Origin: Planctomycetaceae bacterium
Lineage (GTDB): Bacteria; Planctomycetota; Planctomycetia; Planctomycetales; Planctomycetaceae
Direction: 5' to 3'
Assembly (NCBI GenBank): GCA_002726205.1
Contig: PBSL01000054.1
Span: forward strand, 1 to 46,598
DNA: 46,598 nt
The notes beneath the pieces were generated by a model. It was not told the DNA's origin and did no database searches. It saw only the letters and a list, made by a program, of their open reading frames with translations. Every line of letters begins with the position of its first letter. Positions within the stretch are counted from its first letter, which is position 1. Positions 20,029 through 27,993 of the stretch are shown in pieces. A program made the translations under genes and the position numbers.

Positions 20029-20778
20029 ATGAACCAGCCAACGACACAGGACGTCACGCTCGAAATCTTCCGCGGCGATGATGACGGCGGCGAGATGGTC
20101 GAGTACACCGTCGAGGTGCAGGAAGGCATGGTGGTGCTCGACGCCATCCACGCCGTCCAGGCCCAACACGCCGGCGACCTGGCCTGCCGCTGGAACTGCA
20201 AGGCGGGCAAGTGCGGCTCGTGCAGTGGCGAGGTCAACGGCCACCCGAAGTTGATGTGCATGGATCGGCTCGACAACTACGAGGCGGGCGAAACGATCAC
20301 GGTGCGACCGATGAAGACCTTTCCGATCGTCAAGGATATCACCTGCGACGTTTCCTGGAACTTCGAAAGGAACGCGAAGATCCAGACACTTCAGCCCCGC
20401 GCTGACACCGACTGGCAGTTCACTCAACGCGAGGCCGATCGCGTGCAGGAGTTCCGCAAGTGTATCGAGTGCTTCCTGTGCCAGAACGTCTGCCACGTAC
20501 TCCGGGATCATGACCGCAAGGAAGAATTCATCGGCCCCAGATTTCTGGTCCGGCTGGCATCCCTGGAAATGCACCCGGTCGACGACGCCGACCGGCTCGA
20601 GCAGGTCAAGGACGAGTTCGGGATCGGCTACTGCAATATCACCAAGTGTTGTACCGAAGCCTGTCCCGAGGGGATCACGATCACCGACAATGCGATCATC
20701 CCGATGAAGGAACGGCTTGTCGATCGCTACTATGATCCGGTGCTGTGGCTCTGGCGAAAACTGACCGGCAAGGATTGA
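20029..20778 (+). CDS. sdhB: Succinate dehydrogenase iron-sulfur subunit
   Basis: 249 residues. The [2Fe-2S] site is [10 protein letters not shown] plus the later MCMDRL cysteine (C-x4-C-x2-C-x11-C). The [4Fe-4S] site is [11 protein letters not shown] (C-x2-C-x2-C-x3-C). The [3Fe-4S] site is [14 protein letters not shown] (C-x5-C-x3-C-P), with an additional cysteine next to the second ligand. The protein links SdhA to the membrane anchor SdhC. It ends in [22 protein letters not shown] and is about the length of the SdhB partner in Sdh1-type enzymes. It is third in the sdhCAB operon. Confidence 0.94.
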   Translation: MNQPTTQDVTLEIFRGDDDGGEMVEYTVEVQEGMVVLDAIHAVQAQHAGDLACRWNCKAGKCGSCSGEVNGHPKLMCMDRLDNYEAGETITVRPMKTFPIVKDITCDVSWNFERNAKIQTLQPRADTDWQFTQREADRVQEFRKCIECFLCQNVCHVLRDHDRKEEFIGPRFLVRLASLEMHPVDDADRLEQVKDEFGIGYCNITKCCTEACPEGITITDNAIIPMKERLVDRYYDPVLWLWRKLTGKD

Positions 20779-20831
20779 CCAGGCAACGGAGATTTCAGGA
20801 CACCGACCCCGCAACGTTCGGACACGACGAC

Positions 20832-21197
20832 ATGAGCGACGACCAGCAGAACTTTCAGATCGAGTGGAACGATGACACGTTGATCGTCACTCCCGGCGGC
20901 GACATCGAGTCGATGAACTGGGACCTGATCGAATCGGCGGCCGAAGTCGTGCTGGAACCCCTCAAGGGTACCGATGTCCCGCTGGTGATCTTTGACCTGA
21001 GCCAGGTCGATTACTTCGGCAGCGTTTTTCTCTCCCTGATGCTTCGATGCCACAAGGCGGTCAAGCCCAGGGGAGGGGAACTGGTACTGTGCGGGGCGAG
21101 TGAAATGGCCGACGAGTTGCTGCGGGTCACGGCCCTGGACACGCTGTGGGCGATCTACGGGACCCGCGAGGAGGCGATCGAGGCGTTGGCCGGTTAG
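20832..21197 (+). CDS. STAS-domain protein (anti-sigma factor antagonist-like)
   Basis: 121 residues from ATG 20832. The fold pattern of SpoIIAA/STAS proteins is clear: [14 protein letters not shown], then [23 protein letters not shown], and [24 protein letters not shown]. In classical anti-anti-sigma factors the central motif is DSSG with a phosphorylated serine; here it reads GSVF, keeping one serine in place but losing the Asp and Gly. It may respond to a serine kinase or act as an unphosphorylated partner. No kinase or sigma factor lies beside it. It sits 53 bp after sdhB and 7 bp before the LOG gene. Confidence 0.83.
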   Translation: MSDDQQNFQIEWNDDTLIVTPGGDIESMNWDLIESAAEVVLEPLKGTDVPLVIFDLSQVDYFGSVFLSLMLRCHKAVKPRGGELVLCGASEMADELLRVTALDTLWAIYGTREEAIEALAG

Positions 21198-21204
21198 AGG
21201 ATCC

Positions 21205-22251
21205 ATGGCAGAACGACGACGACGCGCCGCGCCCGATCTCTCCGAATCGGACGTGATGCCCACCGAGCACGACTCGGTCCTCACGCGTCATCCAACGCTG
21301 ATCGAGGAGATCAAGCAGACCGCCGATCGACTCAAGAGCGACGGAGCGTCCCGCGGTGACCTGAAAATTCTCAGCCGCGCCCTCCGCGAGCTGCGTTACG
21401 CCTTCAAGATCTTCGCTCCCTTCCGCCGCCAGCGAAAAGTCTCGGTCTTCGGCAGCGCCCGCACCGGCGATGACGAACCGGCCTACCGGCAGTCCATCAA
21501 GTTTGGTCGCCGGATGGCCGAGGAAGGCTGGATGGTGCTGACCGGAGCCGGGGGCGGGATCATGGAAGGGGCCCACGTCGGCTGCGGTCGCACCCGGGCG
21601 ATGGGCGTCAACATCATGTTGCCCTTCGAGCAGGACGCCAACCCGGTGATCGCCGGTGACCGCAAGCTCGCCAATTTCAAGTACTTCTTCACGCGGAAAC
21701 TGATGTTCATCAAGGAGGTCCACGCGGTGGTCCTCTTCCCGGGCGGCTTCGGTACGCAGGACGAGGGCTTCGAAACACTCACCCTCGTCCAGACTGGCAA
21801 ACGCGACCTGATGCCGATCGTGCTGATCGATCCCCCGGGTAGCTCCTACTGGAGCCACTGGATCGACTTCGTCAGGGAACAACTGCTCGACGGAAAATTG
21901 ATCTCCCCGGAGGATCTCTCACTGTTCTTCGTCACACAGAGCGTCGAGGAAGCCACCGAGGAAATCATGCGGTTCTACAGCGTGTACAACAGCATGCGGT
22001 ACGTGCGAGGCAAGCTGGTCCTGCGACTGCACTACGCCCCCGACGACGCGCTGATCGAACGACTCAACGACGAATTCTCCGATATCGTCGAAAAAGGACG
22101 GATCGAGCTGGTGGAAACGCATCGACTCGAGGCCGATGATCGGCACCTCAGACATCTGCCACGACTGGCATTCCGCTTCACCCGACGCAACATCGGCCGG
22201 CTCAGGCAAATGGTTGACCTGATCAACGAGGAGCTGGGCGTGATGGAGTAG
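21205..22251 (+). CDS. LOG-family (lysine decarboxylase-like, TIGR00730-type) nucleotide-binding protein with C-terminal extension
   Basis: 348 residues from ATG 21205. The Rossmann core has [41 protein letters not shown] and the family mark [13 protein letters not shown] (PGGxGTxxE). Proteins with this motif are phosphoribohydrolases that release cytokinin-type bases from nucleoside monophosphates, or are broader nucleotide hydrolases. About 60 residues precede the core and about 110 residues of helix-rich sequence follow it (from [13 protein letters not shown]), so it is longer than the typical 180-200-residue LOG. The added tail may be for oligomerisation; this is inference. It overlaps the convergent LRR gene by 29 bp. 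Confidence 0.82.
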   Translation: MAERRRRAAPDLSESDVMPTEHDSVLTRHPTLIEEIKQTADRLKSDGASRGDLKILSRALRELRYAFKIFAPFRRQRKVSVFGSARTGDDEPAYRQSIKFGRRMAEEGWMVLTGAGGGIMEGAHVGCGRTRAMGVNIMLPFEQDANPVIAGDRKLANFKYFFTRKLMFIKEVHAVVLFPGGFGTQDEGFETLTLVQTGKRDLMPIVLIDPPGSSYWSHWIDFVREQLLDGKLISPEDLSLFFVTQSVEEATEEIMRFYSVYNSMRYVRGKLVLRLHYAPDDALIERLNDEFSDIVEKGRIELVETHRLEADDRHLRHLPRLAFRFTRRNIGRLRQMVDLINEELGVME

Positions 22252-23089
22252 TCTCGGCTGCCGAGGGTGGGCCGTCGCGGCCGTCAAACACGATGCACTT
22301 CGGCAGCGAAGAACGCAGCCGCCCGGTTGCCTCGACACTGATCCTGGTATCCACCAGGAAAACACTCTTCAGCCCATGCCAACGGCCCAGGGCCTTCGCC
22401 GCCGGGTCTCCCAGCGACGTGTGGTTGAGATTGATCATCTGCAGGGAATTTTCGATCGGCCAGGACAACAGCGCAGCGTCGGTCAGCCCGGTGTGATCCA
22501 GGTACAGACGTTTCAACCGCCCGGCCGCCAGCAATCTCGCCACGCCGGTCCCGGTCACCGCGGCGGACTTGCCCAGGTTGAGCGACTCGAGCTTCGGCGC
22601 TTGTGAGAGCGATTCGAGGCAGCCATCGGTGAGCTTTCCGCCACGCGCCACCAGGATCCGCAGTTGTGGCAGCGCGGCCAGCCGATTCACCAGGCCGTCG
22701 TCGACGTCGGCACAGTCCCACAGACGGATCTCCTCGAGTGTCTGCAGTTCCCCCAGCAGCCGGCCAGGCTCTTTCCCGACAGCCGCACCCTCCAGCGCAG
22801 CCAGCACCGCCTCCTCCACACCGTTGGTCTCGACCGTCCAGCCCGCCTCCCTCAACGTCGCAATCGCCGGTTGCTGGCGACGACCGGTTTCGCTGATCCG
22901 GGTCTCGACAGCCGCCGCCTTCGAATCTGCCGTTGTCTCTCCTCCAACGCCAACCCCGTCAGCCACTGATCTCCGGGTTTCGACCGCGACGGGTTCAGGA
23001 ACAACGCTGTCAGCACAACCACCGCCGGCAACAATCGCCAGCAGGGCCCCCGCCAGGCACTCCCGGCACCAAGACGACCGCCCAATCAT
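22223..23089 (-). CDS. Exported leucine-rich-repeat-like protein
   Basis: 288 residues from ATG 23089. A hydrophobic N-terminus ending in [11 protein letters not shown] resembles a signal or lipoprotein peptide; the GGGC box is a poor match to the lipobox, so lipidation is uncertain. From about residue 80 there are repeating units ([38 protein letters not shown], then [40 protein letters not shown]), typical of the bacterial cysteine-containing-type LRRs found widely in planctomycetes. They likely serve as a protein-binding surface. No catalytic domain is seen. It is divergent from the histidine kinase (79 bp apart). Confidence 0.78.
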   Translation of the reverse strand: MIGRSSWCRECLAGALLAIVAGGGCADSVVPEPVAVETRRSVADGVGVGGETTADSKAAAVETRISETGRRQQPAIATLREAGWTVETNGVEEAVLAALEGAAVGKEPGRLLGELQTLEEIRLWDCADVDDGLVNRLAALPQLRILVARGGKLTDGCLESLSQAPKLESLNLGKSAAVTGTGVARLLAAGRLKRLYLDHTGLTDAALLSWPIENSLQMINLNHTSLGDPAAKALGRWHGLKSVFLVDTRISVEATGRLRSSLPKCIVFDGRDGPPSAAETTPSRPAPR

Positions 23090-23168
23090 GGTTTCTCCCC
23101 GTTGGCTCGTTCCCCGGTGCCGGCAGCCACTATCCCCGCCGCCGACGGCATGGTGTAGTATACCGATC

Positions 23169-24905
23169 ATGTCCTACCGGACACTGAAACGACTGCTCGG
23201 CGAAACAAACTTCGAACTGAAGAGCCTGGTGCTGTTCGGCCTGGGGTTGACGGTCCTGGCCACGATCACCTTCGCCCTTTACTGGTGGCAGACCTCGGGG
23301 TTGGTTGATGAACAAAATCGCCAGGCGGCCCGCCAGCTGATCCCCCCGATCATTCTCGCGCACCATTGGAAATGGGACCAGCCGGAGGAAATGAAAAAGG
23401 AGTTTTCGCAAACGATCGAGAAGATGGCCGAGGACATGCAACCGGTCGATCTGAGCGAATTCAAGTACGAGTTGTTCAACCCCGATCCCTCCTCGGCCGC
23501 CTCCGCCGCCGACCGACCGATCGATCCCGGGAGTTACGACGCCGCCCGCGAATTGCGACGGATGCTGGCCGAGTCGCCTGACGAGCCTCTGGAGATCGTG
23601 CGGGAGGTCGAGGAATCGGCATCGGAGCAGAGCGAGTATCAGTTCTTTGCGGGAATCGTGGCCAAACAATCCTGCATCGACTGCCACCAGTCGCTGGAAC
23701 GCAGCAAGAACCTGAAGGTCGGTGATCTGATTGGCGTGGCCAAGATCAGCATGCCGCTGGCCCGGGCCCGGGCCGCGGTCCACCGTGTGTTCGCCTTCGT
23801 GATCTCGGCAGAATTCGTCAAGGTCGTGCTCGCGATCCTCGCGATCTACCTGATCGTTCGCTACGTGATCACCAAGCCGGTGTTGCACCTGAAGCGGGTC
23901 AGCGATGCCATCGCCCAGGGTAACCTCGACATGCGGGCTGACATCCGCACCGGCGACGAGTTCGAGGAACTCAGCCACGCCTTCAACCGCATGCTCAGAC
24001 ACCTCGTCACCATCCAGGAAGAACTCAAGGACGTCAACAACGATCTCGACAACAAGATCGACCAGTTGGCCCAGGTCAATCTGAAGCTCTACGAGATGAA
24101 CAACCTCAAGAACGAGTTCCTGGCGACGATGAGCCACGAACTGCGGACACCGCTCAACAGCATCCTGGGCTTCAGCGACGTGCTGGCTGCTGCCGAGAAT
24201 CTCGACGACCGCCAGGTTCGCTATGTTTCCAACATCCAGCTCTCGGGCCAGAACCTCCTGGCGATGATCAACGACGTTCTCGACCTGGCCAAGATCGAGA
24301 GCGGACGCATGCAGATTCACGCCGTCGAGTTTTCCCTGCTCGATCTCGTCGAACGCCAGGTCAGCTCATTGGCCCCGCTGGCGGAAAAGAAAAACATCGA
24401 CCTGGATTTCGAGGTCGATCCCGAATGCCCCCTGCTCTTCCAGGATATCGGCAAGATCGAACAGATTCTCATCAACCTGCTCTCCAACGCCATCAAGTTC
24501 ACGCCCGAGGGAGGACGGATCCGGGTCGACGGTCTGCGGCACGACCGGAGAAAGATCGACCTGGTGGTCGAGGACAACGGCGTGGGAATCCCGCTGGACG
24601 ACCAGGAGGCGATTTTCGAGAAGTTTCGCCAGGGCAGCAGGATCCCCGGCCAGGAAGATCCGATGACCCGCGAATACGGCGGCACCGGGCTGGGACTTTC
24701 GATCGTCAAGGAACTCGCCCGACTGCTCGGTGGAACCGTCATGCTCAAAAGTGAGTTCGGCAAGGGAAGTTCGTTTACCATCCGCCTGCCGGTCCAACAC
24801 ACCGACCCAGGTGACGCCACAGCACCGGCATCGCCGGTCGGCAGCCAGCAGGCGACAGCCAATCGCGGCGAACTGGCACCGGTTCGCCCACAGACGACAA
24901 CGTGA
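23169..24905 (+). CDS. Membrane histidine kinase with a c-type heme motif in its sensor domain
   Basis: 578 residues. TM1 is about 18-40, then a periplasmic domain (about 41-203) with one CIDCH heme-binding motif at 169-173 (CxxCH), in a context matching the DUF3365/Tll0287-like sensor type. TM2 is about 204-233, followed by HAMP and a coiled coil. The HisKA domain has the phospho-acceptor H323 (SHELRTPLNS). HATPase_c shows NLLSNAIKF, DNGVGIP, FEKFRQGS and GGTGLGLSI. The heme domain probably senses redox state or a small gas and controls autophosphorylation. No response regulator is adjacent. Its stop (TGA) overlaps the GTG start of the next gene, indicating translational coupling. Confidence 0.93.
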   Translation: MSYRTLKRLLGETNFELKSLVLFGLGLTVLATITFALYWWQTSGLVDEQNRQAARQLIPPIILAHHWKWDQPEEMKKEFSQTIEKMAEDMQPVDLSEFKYELFNPDPSSAASAADRPIDPGSYDAARELRRMLAESPDEPLEIVREVEESASEQSEYQFFAGIVAKQSCIDCHQSLERSKNLKVGDLIGVAKISMPLARARAAVHRVFAFVISAEFVKVVLAILAIYLIVRYVITKPVLHLKRVSDAIAQGNLDMRADIRTGDEFEELSHAFNRMLRHLVTIQEELKDVNNDLDNKIDQLAQVNLKLYEMNNLKNEFLATMSHELRTPLNSILGFSDVLAAAENLDDRQVRYVSNIQLSGQNLLAMINDVLDLAKIESGRMQIHAVEFSLLDLVERQVSSLAPLAEKKNIDLDFEVDPECPLLFQDIGKIEQILINLLSNAIKFTPEGGRIRVDGLRHDRRKIDLVVEDNGVGIPLDDQEAIFEKFRQGSRIPGQEDPMTREYGGTGLGLSIVKELARLLGGTVMLKSEFGKGSSFTIRLPVQHTDPGDATAPASPVGSQQATANRGELAPVRPQTTT

Positions 24906-25636
24906 GCGATTCTGCCTCGCTGACCGCCGAAATCCTGCCGGTTCTCGACCTGATGGGAGGCGTCGTCGTCCGTGGCGTGGCCGGCCACCGCGACACTTAT
25001 CAGCCGATCAGTAGCAGGCTGGTCGATTCGGCCGAACCCGACCGGGTGGCCCGGGCTTTCCAGGAAAAACTCGGACTCCACCGATTCTATGTGGCCGACC
25101 TTGATGCGATCGAACACGATCGCCCTTCCCTGTCGATGATTGAACGCCTCGCCGACAACCAACGGCAAGTTCTCGTCGATGCGGGACTTCGCGACATCGA
25201 ACGTGCCCGGGCACTCCTCGATCACGGGGCCACAGCAGTGATTGCGGGGCTGGAGACGCTTCCCGGACCTCAGCTTCTGCAGCGGCTAGTCGATGCCATC
25301 GGGCCTGACCGTCTGATCTTCAGCCTCGATCTGAAACAGGGCGTGCCGATGGTTGATCCGACGGCGTGGCCCGATCCGGAACCACTGGATCTGGCCGATT
25401 CCGCAATTGCCGCGGGTGTCAAGCAGCTGATCGTGCTGGACCTTGCCGGGGTCGGTACCGGCAGCGGCTTGCCAACACTTCCGCTGTGTCGACAGATCCG
25501 TGAGAAGCATCCCGATGTCGCCCTGATCACCGGGGGCGGAATCCGCAACCGCGACGATATCGTCTCCGCCGCCCGGGCCGGGGTCGATTCCGTGCTGGTC
25601 GCCTCGGCGCTGCACGACGGGTCACTGGTTCCATAG
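24902..25636 (+). CDS. HisA-like TIM-barrel protein of the COG1411 type
   Basis: 244 residues, starting at GTG 24902 inside the kinase stop (GTGA). Residues 13-30 (PVLDLMGGVVVRGVAGHR) and FYVADLDAIEH resemble phosphoribosylformimino-AICAR isomerase, but the sequence belongs to the COG1411 branch with VVRGVAGHRDTYQPI rather than true HisA. The barrel ends with ALITGGGIRNRDDIVSAARAGVDSVLVASALHDG. In methanogens, methylotrophs and planctomycetes this family travels with tetrahydromethanopterin-linked C1 genes, and its reaction is, to my knowledge, unsettled. No other C1 gene is in the window, and no histidine operon either. Function is inferred from family only. Confidence 0.7.
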   Translation: MSDSASLTAEILPVLDLMGGVVVRGVAGHRDTYQPISSRLVDSAEPDRVARAFQEKLGLHRFYVADLDAIEHDRPSLSMIERLADNQRQVLVDAGLRDIERARALLDHGATAVIAGLETLPGPQLLQRLVDAIGPDRLIFSLDLKQGVPMVDPTAWPDPEPLDLADSAIAAGVKQLIVLDLAGVGTGSGLPTLPLCRQIREKHPDVALITGGGIRNRDDIVSAARAGVDSVLVASALHDGSLVP

Positions 25637-25691
25637 CCAGTCGCCGACAAGACCACGTTCCCCCGGGATCGACCACCGGTGCGTCCCCGCT

Positions 25692-26900
25692 CTAGGGTGC
25701 CGGGTCGGTTTCATGATCCGAAACCGTGTCGAAGACCAGCGGGGCCCCTCCGTCCTCACGACTGACCCGCAGGGAGATCCTGCCGTCGAGCACGTCTGTC
25801 AGCAGGTTGCCGCAGATTTCCGCCCTCCAGCCGGTGCACAGGCGGGGCGTCTCTTCGTCGCGTTCCCCGTAGACGTGCCAGCGAACCAGCCGTTTCAACT
25901 CGGCGCTGGTCCCAACCAACGAGGTTGCCACGTTAAGTTCGGCACAGCGGTTTGCCAGGGCCATCGCCAGCAGTTGTCCCAGCACGTGCTCATCGTCGTG
26001 CAGTTCTCCACGTCGCCTGGGCCGCTCGGGGTACTCGTCGGCGGGCAATGCCAGGGCCTGTCGGATCGTCGCTGCCACGGCATCGACGTGCCGCTTGAAG
26101 TTGCGGCGATTCATGTCACGAGTGGCCAGGACTTCCTGGCCGCTTTTTGGCTGCCGCTTGGCCAGGTCGATCAGGAGGTCATCTCGGAGAACGCGGCGGA
26201 CCGGCTGATCGAGTTCCTCGGCACAACGATTCCGCCAGCCGTGCAGTGCCCGGGCGACAGCCAGGCTGGCGCGGTCGAGCTTGTTGAGTCCCGAGAGTCG
26301 CCACCAACTCTCGTCGGACCGTTCGGCCTCGACCTCGTCCATCATCCGTGCGAACTCGGACGTGGCCCACTCCCGCCGCCCCTGTGACTCCAGGCTCTTG
26401 ACCTGCTTCGCGTGAATCTCCAACAGAAACCTCACGTCATCACGGGCGTAATCCACCTGGCGATCGGTCAGCGGTCGCCGCTTCCAGTCGGTCCGCGATT
26501 GCGTGCCGGGTACCTTCGTGCCCAGCACCCGGGAGACCAGGCGTTCGTGGTTGAGCGGGAAACTGCGTGTCCGTAACCCCTCGGCAATCTGCACATCCCA
26601 CAATTGACCGGGCCGCGAACCGGTGAAGTCCAGGCAAAAACGGACCTCCTGCCGCGCCGCATGCGCAACGATCGTCACCCGGTCATCAGCCATGATCCGC
26701 CACCAATCCGAAAGATCCGGAACCGCCAGGGTGTCAACGACGATCAACCGCTCCGGAACCGCCAGTTGCAGCAGGCACAATTCCGGCTGGAAGGTGTTCT
26801 CCGAAACAAATTCCGTGTCCATCGCCACGATGCCGGCTTCGCGAATCGCATCGCACACCGCGGCAAAGTCCTCCTGTCGTGTCACCAGCGAGTCGGGCAT
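25692..26900 (-). CDS. rnd: RNase D-type 3'-5' exoribonuclease with HRDC domain
   Basis: 402 residues from ATG 26900, whose A is shared with the mutM stop (TAATG). The DEDDy exonuclease runs about 1-165: D28 and E30 in AMDTEF, then VAHAARQEVRF with E85 where most family members have Asp, and Y151/D155 in YARDDVRF. An HRDC helical domain follows near 205-290 (LAVARALHGWRNRCAEELDQPV). The last about 100 residues are an extra basic/helical segment. It trims tRNA and other RNA 3' ends in the cytosol. The D-to-E change at the third acidic ligand deserves checking but may be normal in this branch. Confidence 0.88.
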   Translation of the reverse strand: MPDSLVTRQEDFAAVCDAIREAGIVAMDTEFVSENTFQPELCLLQLAVPERLIVVDTLAVPDLSDWWRIMADDRVTIVAHAARQEVRFCLDFTGSRPGQLWDVQIAEGLRTRSFPLNHERLVSRVLGTKVPGTQSRTDWKRRPLTDRQVDYARDDVRFLLEIHAKQVKSLESQGRREWATSEFARMMDEVEAERSDESWWRLSGLNKLDRASLAVARALHGWRNRCAEELDQPVRRVLRDDLLIDLAKRQPKSGQEVLATRDMNRRNFKRHVDAVAATIRQALALPADEYPERPRRRGELHDDEHVLGQLLAMALANRCAELNVATSLVGTSAELKRLVRWHVYGERDEETPRLCTGWRAEICGNLLTDVLDGRISLRVSREDGGAPLVFDTVSDHETDPAP

Positions 26901-27766
26901 TACGGGTCTTCTTCCTGCGACAATTGGCACACGGGACAATAGAAGGTCGATCGCTGCGCCTGGACGATTCGACTGATCGGAACCGAACACCGCGGACAAG
27001 GCAACCCCGCCCGGTCATAGACGCGGTGAGCGTTCTGGTAATTGCCGTCCTGGTTCAAGGCATTGCGGTAGGTGCCGTCGGCGAGCGTCGAGCCCTCGTG
27101 CCGGATCGCCTCGCGAAGAACCCGTCGGACGGCACGGGACAATCGTGCGACCTGGTGAGAACTCAACCGATCGGCCGGATGCGCCGGATCGATCCCCGCC
27201 CGGAACAGGATCTCGCTCGCGTAGAGGTTCCCGATCCCCGCAGCCAGTTTCTGGTCGAGCAGGGCCACCTTGATCGCCCGGCCGGTCCGACCACACAACT
27301 TCCGCCAGTCGCCGGCGGTCAGTTCCAGCGCGTCGCCGCCCAGGTGCGGTGGGCTCAAGCGCTGTGCCAGTTCCCCGGACGTCAACAGGCGAATCGTCCC
27401 CAACCCGCGACGGTCCCAGAACCAGAGGCCATCGGAGAGGCCACGGTGCGAACGGGTCGATTCGAATCGCCACTGGTATCTCAGGTGACCCCGGTCGGGT
27501 GGATCCGAAACGAGGACCAGTCCGGTCATTCGAGGTTCGATCACGAACGAATCCCCTCCCTCGAGATCCAGCACAACGCGTTTGCCGATTCGACGAACCC
27601 CCGCGATCCGAATCCCACCGGCACGACGACGGATCGACGACGGCGAGGGCGTGATCTCAATCGGCTTGCAGCGGCACGGGTAACGGCGAGCCGAGACAAT
27701 CCGGCGACCGGTCACGTGGGGACGAATTCCCCGAACCATCGTCTCGACTTCCGGCAACTCGGGCAC
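26900..27766 (-). CDS. mutM: Formamidopyrimidine-DNA glycosylase MutM (Fpg)
   Basis: 288 residues from GTG 27766. The start is decided by chemistry: after removal of Met the protein must begin PELPEVE, whose proline is the nucleophile; AGGAGG sits 5 bases upstream of this GTG. An ATG 42 bases further upstream would bury the proline. Other key features are the lysine in RIGKRVVLDLEGG, MTGLVL, DQKLAAGIGNLYASEILF and a C-terminal zinc finger CPRC...CPVC with the catalytic arginine in QAQRSTFY. The enzyme removes 8-oxoguanine and cuts the abasic site. It overlaps RNase D and is probably the first gene of that pair. Confidence 0.96.
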   Translation of the reverse strand: MPELPEVETMVRGIRPHVTGRRIVSARRYPCRCKPIEITPSPSSIRRRAGGIRIAGVRRIGKRVVLDLEGGDSFVIEPRMTGLVLVSDPPDRGHLRYQWRFESTRSHRGLSDGLWFWDRRGLGTIRLLTSGELAQRLSPPHLGGDALELTAGDWRKLCGRTGRAIKVALLDQKLAAGIGNLYASEILFRAGIDPAHPADRLSSHQVARLSRAVRRVLREAIRHEGSTLADGTYRNALNQDGNYQNAHRVYDRAGLPCPRCSVPISRIVQAQRSTFYCPVCQLSQEEDP

Positions 27767-27993
27767 ACCAACCTCCTGATCACCTCGGAAAACCAGCCCC
27801 TCCGGCAATCGGAGGAATTATGACAACTGGTCGTCCTGTCCGGCCTGTGACGCCCACGACCCACTCAGCCCGGCCCTGACTGATCGAATTTTGTTTGACG
27901 ACCCGCCAACGGTGCACAATGCTGGGGTGTAGATCGCCTAGAATACCGCATCCACCACACAGGATGTACCCTCCGGCCGAATGGAGGCCCAAC

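Noticed and set aside
19207-20814. Long open frame (over 500 codons) antisense to sdhA/sdhB
   Set aside because: It mirrors codon positions of the well-supported sdh genes in GC-rich DNA and shows no known domain or signal.
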